The notes under the pieces are model-generated. The model searched no databases. It was given only the letters and a program-made list of their open reading frames with translations, and was not told where the DNA came from. A stretch of 64,000 nt of DNA, taken from NCBI RefSeq assembly GCF_902167145.1, contig NC_050104.1:4030001-4094000 (forward strand), written 5' to 3'. Below, piece by piece: positions 23,012 to 34,678 of the stretch (positions are counted from its first letter, which is position 1; the number at the start of each line of letters is the position of its first letter). A program made the translations under genes and the position numbers. Source of the DNA: Zea mays (Eukaryota; Streptophyta; Magnoliopsida; Poales; Poaceae).

Positions 23012-24481
23012 TGAAAGGGAAATGACCTTAACCATTTTCTCTATTTTATTTTTGGTGCTTGATGACCATCACAACCTTATGGACTAACTAGTTTGCCTAG
23101 TCTTTGATTCACAGGCGCATGAGTCCACTCAACTCAATTCTAAGTTAGAAACATCTCAAAACCAACCACAAAGGGGTGATAATTGGAAAATATGAAGAAC
23201 ACCTAGTTTCACACCTTGTATAAGTAGAATACACCCCTAGGAACCTTTTTGATACATCTAAGCAGGTTGGTTAGTTTAGATTTGCCAAGTCACCATTTTG
23301 GAGCTAGTTTGAGAAAAAGTGGGTTTCTGAGAAAGAGAAAAGTAAAGGTCCAAGAATATGATCTAGACTAGTTGGATTGTCACTACAAATGTTTGTCTAA
23401 GTCATAGCAACACCCTCAAAGATAGACAAAAATAATTGGAGAAGAATTGGACAAAATATAGAAAACCAGAATTGCTGCCTCGAGCACCATTTGACTCACT
23501 AGACCGTCTGGTGGCGCACCGGACCTTTCGGTCGGAGGACTCAAACTCAGTCAAAAATAGCCTCAGCACCGAATGGCGCACCGGACTGGTTCGGTGTGCA
23601 CATGCTTGGTCCGATGTGAATTATAGTGAATAAGCCAGCCTCAGGGAAATTGGAGCTAGGGCACCAGACCGTCCGATGGCGCACCAGGCCGTCTCACAAG
23701 GGACCAACTGCTACCTGCTATAGTAGGAATGGTAACTTGTCAAACTACTATTCACGGTCCGGTGCACCACTGCACAGAGCACTTTTTGCAAAAAATCTAA
23801 CAGCTCCTTTGGTTGTTGGTGGCTATAAATACCCCAACCAACACATTGAATACACAATACCCTTCCCAACCTACTACACATTAAGTGCAACATCTCCATG
23901 CATTCAAAGCCATTCCCGTGCCGCATTTGACCGATTCGTGTTTTGAGAGACATAGCGACTAGCGCATTTGAAAGTTGCAGGGTCTTGTGATCATTTGAGC
24001 TTTGATTAATTCTCACTCTCTCCCCTATTCTTTTTGTTGTAAACATGAAGCAAGAGGCTCCGATTCTTTGTGTGGAGGCCCTTGCGGAACTTGGTGTCCC
24101 CAAGATTGAGAAGAAAGCTCAATTGGTCTTTGTGGTTGTTTGCGAGAGGGAAAGGGTTGAAAGAGACGCATCCTTAGTGGACCCTCAATGAGGAGTAGGT
24201 TCCTTAGAACCAGACCTCAGGAAAAAAAATCGTCGTGTCTTTGCGTTGATTACTATTTGCGATTTTATTCTTCCTCCCTCTCTCTCACTAGTTCTCTTGC
24301 TTGCACACTTTGAGTTGGATCCCAAAAGTTATCCGCACTGATTGAGCAACTCATAGCAAGAAGAACTTCTCTTTCGCACTTCGATTTCATTAATACTCGT
24401 TCTACCCCTTAGGAAAAGTTTGTGTTCAAAGTTTGTAATTTTCAGGTTTTGCCTATGCACCTCGCTCTAGGCAACTTTTAC
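23012..24481 (+). repeat. 3' LTR of the degenerate Sirevirus
   Basis: Starts TGAAAGGGAAATGACC; TATA box TATAAATA at 23824-23831. The end is set by alignment with the 5' LTR end (GGCAACTTTTAC against GGTGACTTTCA). Palindromes of the CACCGGAC type are decayed. Confidence 0.78.
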
Positions 24482-25561
24482 GAACCCCCTTCCTATGAAT
24501 GATATTATGAGCACTTGAAGTTGCTGCCAAATTGCAATACTTTAGAACCTACCAAATCTCCTTTAGTAGCAAACAAATTGCAATACTTTAGAAGGTTCAT
24601 GAGCACTTGAGGTTGCTGCCAGTACGCAAAATAAGATGGCATATCTTCTTTAGAAAACATGGAACAGATACATGGTTTCTTCCCTACTGACAGCAGATAT
24701 GATAAAATGACCTTACACATAAGTCAAAATGAGTGTAATAAATTAAATAATAGTTTTTTATATGGAACAATTTATAATATATTTCAATTTCTAATGTAAC
24801 AGTATATTCTATTCACAGAGGAAAAATACATATAGTTTTTTTATATTTGAAGCTTCCCCAACAAAGTAACATTTTACCTATAAGAGGAAGAGGATGAACA
24901 CATATGTTATGTCTGAAGAGATTCCTTGAGCACCCTTGTTTTTAGTTTGTGTGATGAGAAATTACTCATAAGTGTCATCAACAGAAGCTTGGTAAATCCA
25001 TGACTTAATGAAGTTAAAGTATGGCACATAGGAATAAATGAGAAGGTCGCACCTCATATGACCACAGTGAATTGGATCAATTGGTGACGATACACAAAAA
25101 GCACTCAGTTTGGTGGAAACCAACTAAGCAATAATTGCATATTTTATATTTATAGAGAGATCACAACAACTGAACACAAGCAGATAAATACAGAAAATCT
25201 CCTTACGCATGAAGTGTGAGAAACCAAAGTTGATTAAGAGGAGAGCATGCTCCATTACTAGGTCGAAGTGTGACATGATGATCTACACCATGGAGATGAG
25301 GTTGTGGTGAAGATGCCATTCTGGGCCTCATGGAGCTCGAGGAGTAGAGCAGCGTGGCTATGTCATCCTGTGTGATGCGGTCCCCGTGGCGCTGGGGTCG
25401 GGTCACATGGCACAGAACTCTCTGATGGTGGCGATGACAGGGCGACATCAGCATGCGAGAGCTTTGTGAGGAGGTCATGGGTGGTGAAGTCGATGACAGT
25501 GTGCGTCAACGACATGTTTGACAATCTCGTTGGGCATGCTGAGCGGATTGGCGGTGGTAAG
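24482..25561. other. Unidentified single-copy-like DNA, left half of the nest's target
   Basis: No LTR features. 24507-24640 contains an imperfect duplication of a ~40-bp unit with GAGCACTTGAAGTTGCTGCC. The right part (25200-25561) is GC-richer, and its minus strand continues an open reading from 60819-60960 once the 35-kb nest and one GTAAG copy are removed. A short minus-strand frame (25203-25478) has no domain I recognise. It may be a gene fragment; I cannot name it. Confidence 0.45.
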
Positions 25562-27145
25562 TGTAAGGAAAATGGACCTCAATCCATTTGACTAAGTGAT
25601 TTTGGTGTTTGATGAACAATATAACTAGTGAATAATGTTTTCCAAGTGTTTTTGTTTTGTAGTTCAAAGGATGCAAAATGGATTGGACTTAGGGTCTAAG
25701 GATGCAACACCTAAAAATAAGACATAAAAAGACTCCTAGAAAACTTACAAATACTTAGCACAAGTCCAAGACACACAAAAGAGCCCAAGAAAACAAGTTA
25801 GAAGACTAAGAGAAGGGCTGTCAGTTGGCGCACTAGTGGCACACCAGTGGCTCACCAGAGGGTCCGATGTGCCAAATTTACTCAAAATGATATGGCCAAG
25901 ATCATCAAAATCAGAGTTCAGAGCTAAAAGTTATGGCCAAAATATGAGAAGCGTCATGTTCTACATAAGAGGTCCGAAGCGCCATCTTAAGAAGCTCCAA
26001 CGACTACATCTAATGGCTAACGCGTGGCTGGTCTGATGCACCACCAAATGGTCCGATGCACCTGTTCGGTGTGCCGCAGGAAGCGGCAAAACTGCTTTCT
26101 AACGTGTAGTTTTTGTTGGGGCTCTATATATACCACACCATCCGGCCGTTTGGAGTTGTGGGAACCCAAGCAACATACCAATACATGTGATAGACACCTC
26201 CAAGTGCTCAAACACTCAAGTACTTAATAGAATCACTCGGTGATTAGCATAGCTGCTTTGCGAAGTGCTTAGGTTAGTTAGACCGCTATTGCGCTTGCTC
26301 TTGGTGATTCCTAGTTAGTTGAGTGAGTTTAGAAAAAACCCACAAAACCCCTTAGCTTTTGTGCGAGCTGTTGTAATTGTACCAAGTGGGGCATCATCTT
26401 GCTGAAAGGGAAATGTGCCCTTGGGCCATTTCTATTTGATTTTGCTGATTGATTTCTCAACACACTACTATGTACTAACATCTTTTCCTATGAGCATGAG
26501 CACAGGTAGTTGCAAAGAAAATTGAGAAAAAGCACTTTTAGGCTTGAAAATGGGCATTACGAATCTATATGCTTCCAAGTGAAAAAGGTATGCTTCTAGC
26601 ACCTATTAATTGTTTTAGGTACTAATCTTGTTTTTCTAAGTGCTAGGGACTATATGAAGTCGAGCCAAAAGGAGCAAAAGAAACTCGGCACGAAAAAGAT
26701 GAAATCGGGCTAGTCTGGGTAGCACCGGACGGTCCAGTGCAACTCACCGAATAGTTCGTTGTGCACCGGACAATCCGGCGACCATCTAGCCAAACATGCA
26801 CTCTCGGGCTCCCTCAGCTATAATTCACCGGACGGTCTACGTGGAGTGCTGGACAGTTCGGTGTGTGAAGACGACCAACGGCTACATGGCACGTCAGCCA
26901 CAACTAACGGGCAGAAGGTGCACCGGACAGTCCAGTGCCCCATAAAGAAGAAAGTGGCCAATCAAAATCTTGTGATTGTTGCACTGTATAGTGTCAGGTG
27001 TGCACCAGACAGTCCGATACACCCGCGGACAGAAGGCAATCAGGGCCTTCCAAATGGAGCTCCAACGGCTCCTAGATCCCTTGGGGCTATAAAAGGACCC
27101 CTAGGAGCCATGGAGCAGTAACCCAAGCACCATTTGTGCACACTA

Positions 27146-27772
27146 TGTGGGGGACAGATATCCCCCGGGTCCACTAGAAGGATAAAAGACCTCACGAAAG
27201 GCCCAATGGCCTCATAATTCGTAAGGTCATCCCCTCGTGGGCCTAGGAGGAACAACCAGTGGAACGGATTAACGCAAGGCCGGGTCGGCGCAAGCCCAGA
27301 CGGCCCAACAAATTCGAGCAGTAATCACAACAGTGACCCGACCTTCCCGCTCAGGAGCCCCGTACAACGGAACCAAGCGAGGATGGGTCGGCTGAATTAT
27401 AGGAGGATAGACTCAGATGGTTCACTATTTCTTAGGCACGCGTTGTTATCATATCTGCATGTAATGCCCCACGGTCGAATATATAAGGCCTAGGGGGCAT
27501 CCCTTCAGAACGATCACTCATTACTTAGCCATTCACCCCGCTATCTACATTTTCCAGCACTAGAGAACTCCCTTGTAACCCATCACATAAAGCACTCTCG
27601 CCAGGACGTAGGGTGTTACGCATCTCAAAGCGGCCCGAACCTGTACATCATTGTCCACTATTTCTCGTGCGCCCAGCACGAACCATCGAGCTGCAGTCGG
27701 TAACACCGTCCTACTCCTAAAAGCACCTTGAGGGGTAACCCTGGGTGTGCGGTCGGACCCGAAACACCGACA
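27146..27772 (+). repeat. 5' LTR of the Tat element
   Basis: Starts TGTGGGGGACAGATATCCCC and ends AACACCGACA. TATA box TATATAAG at 27480-27487. The following GCTGGCGCGCCAAGTAGGGG (27773-27792) is the likely primer-binding site; I did not identify the tRNA. Confidence 0.92.
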
Positions 27773-27818
27773 GCTGGCGCGCCAAGTAGGGGGTGTGTCA
27801 TCGATCCAAGCTAGATCA

Positions 27819-30800
27819 ATGGCCGTCATCTTCCAGCACAAGATCATCCTCCGCCCCAGATCCATGTTCTGCTTCAGAACTATCTCATCTATAGCAGATG
27901 AGGAGGGAACTCTGCATCGCATCGCGGATCTGCCGGAGAGAAAGTTTTCCTCAAAGGTCTCCGAGAAAATCGAAGCAAAGCAAGAAAATGCGCAACCTCC
28001 AGTACTCCGAAAAAAGATTACCTTCGGCAAGCTAGGAGCCGAGGGTCCTTCAACCCGGAGAACTCCGTTGTCCACCTCTCCGACGAGGGAATGGACACGG
28101 ATCACAAGGAAAAAGGAAGCAAAGGATCATCGAGCTGATCTTTCTGTGCCTCCGCCCTCAAAGGAGAACAGAAAGAAGATCGCCGTGACAGCTGCTCCAT
28201 TCTACCCCGACGTCCTCTTCATCGGGAGAGTGGAATTGCCCCCCATCTTCGACGACGAGCCGACCTCACCCGGAGAAGAACCTCCTCAGCGGGAATCCCG
28301 CCGACGAAGGAACCGACGCCGAAATATCCGGCGACATCACGAAGCCGGAGAGCGGGACCCGGCGCAACCTGTATCGCGAGACAAGGTCTCGGAGATAGGA
28401 GAAACTCCGGAGGAACGTGTCTTCAGAGAAAGAAGGAATTCTCGACGACGCGATCGTCGACGGGCTCAAGAACAAGCCGAGCAGGAGACAAGGCAACATC
28501 GGAAAAATCCACTCTTCGGGCACAACCTGAACCCCGACTTCGCCCGAGCCATGAACACACCGAGTGAAGTCGGTGGAGTATTGGCTCGGATAGCTGACGG
28601 CCTCCCTCGGACTCCCGACACCGAGGGCTATCGGCGGCTGTTCACTCAAGCAGCCAATCGTCTTCTACCCCTCGCTCACCCGCCGAACGATCTATGACAC
28701 GCCATCAACAGTCGCCGGGACGCACGGAGCTCCATCAATGCTTAACGCGAGCGGCGACATGAGAATGAGATCCATCGCCGGGAAGAGTACGACCGGGACC
28801 ACGGCATCCCAGCACGGAGTCAGGCTACCAGGACCGAGTCGGCCACGGCTTCAACTGGTGGCACCACCCGGGGACGATCGAGGCATCACGACGACCACTC
28901 CTCTCCCCGTGACAGACAACATCATCGACGACAGGAGGACACATGTGGAGTATCGGCACTTACTCCGCACCTCAGGGCCATTCAATGGCCCCCTAACTTC
29001 AAGGTATCCAACGTCGACAAATATGAACCTAAGCAGGATCCGGGAGGCTGGCTGGCCGTCTATACCACCGCTGCTCGAGCTGCTGGGGCAACTGAGGACG
29101 TAATGACCGCATACTTACCTATCGTCCTCGGGCAAGACGCGCTGCAATGGCTGCGACACCTACCCCGACACTGCATCGACGACTGGAGCGACTTCAGCCG
29201 ACGCTTCACCGCCAACTTTCAGTCTCTCTCTGACAAACCGGCGCAACCATGGGACCTCAAATCCATCAAGCGCCGAGGGGACGAAACTCTTCGGTCATAC
29301 CTCAAAAGATTCCAGACCATGAGAAATCGTATCCCCGAGGTCGCAGAGGCAGCAGTGATCGAGGATTTCTACAGGGGATCCAATGACTCGGCCTTCATCC
29401 AAACCATACTACAGAAGGTGCCGACTACCTCCGAGCAGCTATTCCGGGAAGCCGACCTCTACGTCACCGCCGACGAGTGAGCTCAGGACCTCATCGGAGG
29501 AGCAAAGCTAGCACTAGCGGCACCGCGACGCGACACGAACCAGCAGCCCGACAAGCGTTGGGAGAAGAGGCCTCACGAAGAAGTCCACGCCGCCAGACCA
29601 CCTGCCTCTCGTGCCTGAGGAGGACCTCGTGGAGGCGAATGCACGCTGGATGACATCCTCGATGCCCAGTGCCCGTACCACAAGGACATGCGCCACACCC
29701 TACGGAACTGCAGAGACTTCAAGCACTCCGTCGGGCACGGCCGACCCTTCCAACCTCTACCTCCTCCCCCGCCGCGAGGAGGACCAGGAGAACCGCGACA
29801 ACCCCAGCAATAGGAGGAGGGAGGAGGTGGAGCCTTCCCGTGCGTCGACAGAGAGGTCAATGTCATCGGACACGGATCGCAGGAGAATAAGAGACAACAA
29901 AAGCTCAACGATTGTTAGATACTAGTGGCAGCTACCGGTCCTCCCGCCCCGTACCGATGGTCTGAGCTCCCGATCACCTTCACCCGGGCAGATCAGTGGC
30001 TCAACTTCGACCACCCAGGCAAATACCCGCTCCTCGTCGATCTGGTGATCCGAGAGAGCAGGGTAAAGAAGGTATTAGTGGATTGGGGGAGCAGCATCAA
30101 CGTCACCTTCCCCCGGACACTCCAAGGCTTGGGGGTTCACCTCAAAGAGCTCCACGAGTCGGACACTCCTTTCTTCGGCATCGTGCCGACTGAAGGAGAA
30201 TACCCACTGAGCCACATCTACATGCCGGTCACCTTCGGAACTCCGGAGAACTACAGAACCGAGTTCCTAAGGTTCAAGGTGGCAAACTTCGATTGCGGGT
30301 ACAACACCATCATCGGGAGGCCTGGATTGGCAAAGTTCATGGCCATCCCGCATTATACATACATGATATTGAAGATGCCAGGACCGCAAGGGATCATAAC
30401 TGTGCGCGTTGACTTCCAAGGCGCCGCAGAATGTTTCCGAGTGGCCATTCAGGTGGCCCTCACCACCAAACCATCGGTGACTTCTTCTGCGCAGGCGAAT
30501 TCTAAGCCTGAGCAAGATCTCGAAATACCCGCGAATGAAGCTCAAGCCGTGACCTCTATGCGGCCGACTGAAGAAACCAAGAGAATCAATCTCGGGTTCA
30601 CCGACGAGCGCAAAACTGCTATCATTAGTTCCAGTCTGGATGATAAATAGGAAGGCACGCTCGTCCAGTTTCTGCAAGATAACCGAGACGTATTCGCATG
30701 GCAACCTGCGGATATACCGGGAGTCCCGAGAGAACTGGCCGAGCACAAATTGAAGGTCTACCCCCAGGCGAGGCCGATCCGACAGAAATTACGTCGCTTC

Positions 30801-33800
30801 ATGCCCGACAAGAGAGAAGCCATTCGTGCTGAGTTGGCTCGCTTGGTCGCGGCAGGATTTATTAGAGAGGTGTTGCATCCTGAGTGGCTAGCTAATCCTG
30901 TTCTTGTACTAAAAAAGAATAAAGTGGATTGGCGCATGTGCGTCGACTATACGGATCTCAACAAACACTGTCCAAAGGATCCCTTCGGGTTTCCTAGGAT
31001 AGATCAGGTGGTAGATTCCACCGCCGGATGTTCTGTGTTGTCTTTCTTGGATTGCTACTCTGGGTATCATCAGATTAGTTTGGCAAAAGAAGACGAAGAA
31101 AAAACAGCATTCATCACTCCATTTGGAGCTTTCTGCTATACCTCCATGCCGTTCAGCCTCAAAAACGCTGGGGCGACTTATCAGAGAGCTATTCAAACAT
31201 GCTTAGCCGATCACCGGGGCAAGCGTGTGGAAGCTTATGTGGATGATGTGGTGATCAAAACAGAAAATTCAGAAAATTTCATTGAAGATTTACAGCTGGT
31301 CTTCAACAGTCTACGACGATATCGATGGAAGCTTAATCCCGAAAAATGTGTTTTCGGAGTACCAGCAGGAAAGTTGCTCGGGTTTATTGTCAGCCACCGA
31401 GGGATTGAAGCCAATCCAGAAAAGATCGAGGCTATCATGAGGATGGAAGCACCACGATCATAGAAGAAAGTTCAAAGACTTACCGGATGTATGGCAGCTC
31501 TGAGCAGATTCATATCCAGGCTGGGAGAAAAAGGCTTACCATTTTATAAGTTACTCAAGAAGGTGGACAAATTTCAGTGGACTTCAGAAGCACAGGAAGC
31601 TCTAGATGCGTTGAAAAAGTTCCTAACAACACCACCAGTGTTGAAACCACCGTGTCGAGCCACGCCGACTCAACCAGCTGAAGATCTGCTGTTATATATC
31701 TCTTGCACGACTCACGTGGTGAGCACCACGTTGGTAGTCGAGCGAGCAGAAGAAGGACATGCATACCCAGTACAACACCCTATCTATTTCATCAGTGAAG
31801 TCCTGGGTCCCTCGAAGAAAAAATACCCTCAAGTCCAAAAGCTATTATATGCAGTACTTCTAACTGCACGCAAGCTCCGTCACTACTTCGATGACCACAA
31901 AGTCATAGTAGTCACTGGATTTCCGATAGGAGATATTCTTCACAACAAAGAAGCCATCGGGAGAATAGCCAAGTGGGCTTATGAGCTGGGATCTCATGAC
32001 ATTGAATTTCGACCTCGCACTGCCATCAAAACTCAAGCACTGGTTGACTTCGTATCAAAATGGACTGAGCAGCAGGTGCCAGATAACCCGGAAACCGCAA
32101 AAGTGTGGCGAATGTATTTTGATGGCTCGCTGAAGCTGTAGGGAGCAGGCGCAGGGATCCTCTTTATTGCACCTGGAGGTGAACCACTCAAGTATGCTCT
32201 TCAATTGTTGTTCCCGGCATCTAACAATGCAGCCGAATACGAAGCTCTGATTCATGGACTGAACATTGCCATATCACTAGGCATCAAGAGACTGATGGTA
32301 TATGGAGATTCTCTGGTGGTCATAAGTCAGTTAAATAAAGAATGGGATTGTTCGAACGATTCCATGGGAAAATACTGCACTACTGTCCGGAAACTAGAAG
32401 ACAAATTTGAAGGTCTGGAATTTCACCATGTGGAGAGAGATCGAAACACGACAGCTGATGTATTGTCCAAGCTAGGATCCAGTCGAACTCAGGTCCCGCC
32501 TGGAGTTTTTGTTCAAGAAATATTACACCCAAGCATTTCACTGGATCTAGCAGAAGAATGTAATACTCTGAGCCAACCAGAGTCAGATTCTGATGACTGG
32601 AGGGAGCCGATCATCAGGTATATAAAGAATGAGGAGGAACCAGATGACAAGAATGCAGCCGAGCGCATCGCAAGACAGTCAGCTCACTATACACTCATCG
32701 GGGAAACACTATACAGAAGGGGCGCATCAGGAGTCCTCATGAAATGCATTCTCTCAGCTACTGGAAAGCAACTTCTGGATGAGGTCCATGCTGGGCAATG
32801 TGGAGTACACGCAGCATCCAGGACCCTAGTTGGGAAGGTCTTCAGGTCGGGTTTCTACTGGCCAACAGCGAAGAGTGATGCATCCGAGTTAGTCTAGAGG
32901 TGCGAAGCCTGCCAGTACTTGTCAAAACAGCAGCATCTACGAGCACAGCAGCTGCAGACTATACCCGTAACTTGGCCGTTCGCGTGCTGGGGATTGGATA
33001 TGATTGTACCTTTCAAGAAAGCTCAAGGAGGATACACTCATGTACTGGTTGCTATCAACAAATTCACTAAATGGATAGAGTTCAAACCCATTGCTTCTCT
33101 AACTTCAGCTAAGGCAGTGGAATTCATACAAGACATAATATTCAGGTCCGGGATACCAAATAGCATCATAACTGACCTGGGATCCAACTTCACCAGTTCA
33201 GAGTTCTTCGATTTCTGCGAGCAAAAGAGCATTCAGATCAAATATGCCTCGGTGGCGCACCCAAGAGCCAACGGGCAAGTAGAAAGAGCCAACGGGGTGA
33301 TATTAGAAGCACTCAGAAAGAAAGTCTTCGACAAGAATGAGAAGTTCGCAGGAAAGTGCATCAAAGAGCTGTCGTATGTGGTTTGGAGCCTGATAACTCA
33401 ACCTAGCCGAGCTCTGCATGGAAATACTCCCTTCTTTATGGTCTACGGTTCGGAGGCAGTGCTACCTGTTGATCACAAGTTCGGGGCACCAAGGTTAATC
33501 TTTGAAAACATAGCAGAAGCTGAAGCTACTAGGCTGGAGGATGTTGATGTACTCGAAGAAGAGCGACTAAATACGGTGATTCAATCAGCACGGTATCAGC
33601 AAACTCTGAGGCGCTATCATGATAAGGCCATACGGCATCGATCCTTCGCAGTGGGAGATCTCGTCCTCTGCCGAATTCTAACGGGGGAGGGACGGCATAA
33701 ATTGTCACCTCTATGGGAAGGGCCATTCATAGTAGCAGAAGTCACTCGGTCGGGATCGTATCGTCTCACTCAGATGGACGGCACGGAAATTGGGAACTCA

Positions 33801-33836
33801 TGGAACATAGAACACCTCAGGAAGTTTTACCCCTAG
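27819..33836 (+). pseudogene. gag-pol: Tat gag-pol polyprotein, ten in-frame stops, no frameshift
   Basis: One frame runs from ATG 27819 to the natural TAG at 33834. Gag has a retrotransposon-gag core (LRHLPRHCIDDWSDFSRRF, about 29145-29205). The aspartic protease is KVLVDWGSSINV (about 30070-30105; usual DGG is DWG). RT carries the catalytic YVDDVVIKT (about 31235-31262). The first RNase H covers 31490-32100, a second archaeal-type RNase H covers 32100-32500 (MYFDGSLKL, NNAAEYEALIHGL), and integrase has its HHCC region (EVHAGQCGVH..CEACQ) and DDE core (LDMIVPF, ITDLGSNFTS, NGQVERANG) up to 33350. Stops lie at 28695, 28743, 29478, 29616, 29811, 29916, 30648, 31461, 32139 and 32895. The domains are otherwise well kept, so decay came by point nonsense changes. 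Not translatable as a whole. Confidence 0.9.
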
Positions 33837-33951
33837 CTACATCCCAGAAGCTATTTGGACGACGATGTATTATGTAAATTGAGAAATATATCATCAATAA
33901 AAAGGCTTCAAAGGCACTCAGATTGTTCGCTGTCAATTGGCATACTTACTT

Positions 33952-34480
33952 AACTCGGGGTGACCACTATGCCCTACTAACGGAGCAATCGGCTTAAGTC
34001 GGCAATGACTTAAGGCGGTGCGACATGCTCACGCTTACTAAACTCGGGGTGACCACTATGCCCTACTAACGGAGCAATCGGCTTAAGTCGGCAATGACTT
34101 AAGGTGGTGCGACATGCTCACGCTTCAAAACTCGGGGTGACCACTATGCCCTACTAACGGAGCAATCGGTTTAAGTCGGCAATGACTTAAGGCGGTGCGA
34201 CATGCTCACGCTTACTAAACTCGGGGTGACCACTATGCCCTACTAACGAAGCAATCGGCTTAAGTCGGCAATGACTTAAGGCGGTGCGACATGCTCACGC
34301 TTACTAAACTTGGGGTGACCACTATGCCCTACTAACGGAGCAATCGGCTTAAGTCGGCAATGACTTAAGGTGGTGCGACATGCTCACGCTTACTTAACTC
34401 GGGGTGGCCACTATGCCCTACTAACGGAGCGGATGGTTTAAGTTGGCACTGACTTAAATTGGCACGGCACACTCGGCACG
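33952..34480 (+). repeat. 89-bp tandem array after pol
   Basis: Six head-to-tail copies start AACTCGGGGTGACCAC at 33952, 34041, 34129, 34218, 34307 and 34396, giving a period of 88-89 bp; the last is diverged. Each unit contains an inverted pair, CTTAAGTCGGCAATGACTTAAG. The array lies between the end of pol and the end of the antisense gene, so it may separate convergent transcripts. Confidence 0.95.
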
Positions 34481-34678
34481 TTTGCAATCACCCATCTTAG
34501 GGCAACTTCTATGCCCCACGACGAAATTTCAAAACCATCACACTACATTTACTTCTACAATTGTAGATACTATGGAATTCTAATAATGGGAAAACAATAG
34601 TAGCATTCAGTATTCAAAAGTGTTCTCTAACAAAACATCCGAGCACATTAACCACACATTCCAAGCATTCAGTGTTTT

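Larger units (their letters stand above)
15197..24481 (+). mobile_element. Degenerate full-length Sirevirus (Copia) retrotransposon
   Basis: A 9.3-kb element with a 5' LTR (15197-16492), PBS TGGTATCAAAGC (16495-16506), broken gag and pol in normal Copia order, a polypurine tract (AAAGGGGGAGAT) at about 23000-23011, and a 3' LTR starting at 23012. The two LTRs are clearly diverged and differ in length, and the coding region has many stops, so this is an old insertion. The terminal dinucleotides are mutated (TA at the start; the 3' end reads TTTTAC). I could not find a matching TSD, so the right edge is approximate or rearranged. Confidence 0.85.

Noticed and set aside
24481..24486. TSD for the old Sirevirus at 15197-24481
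   Set aside because: The 5-bp words on each side (CTCTC and the bases after 24481) do not match; the right end seems rearranged.
33952..34480. Possible CRISPR-like array
   Set aside because: Contiguous tandem repeats without unique spacers, in a plant retrotransposon.
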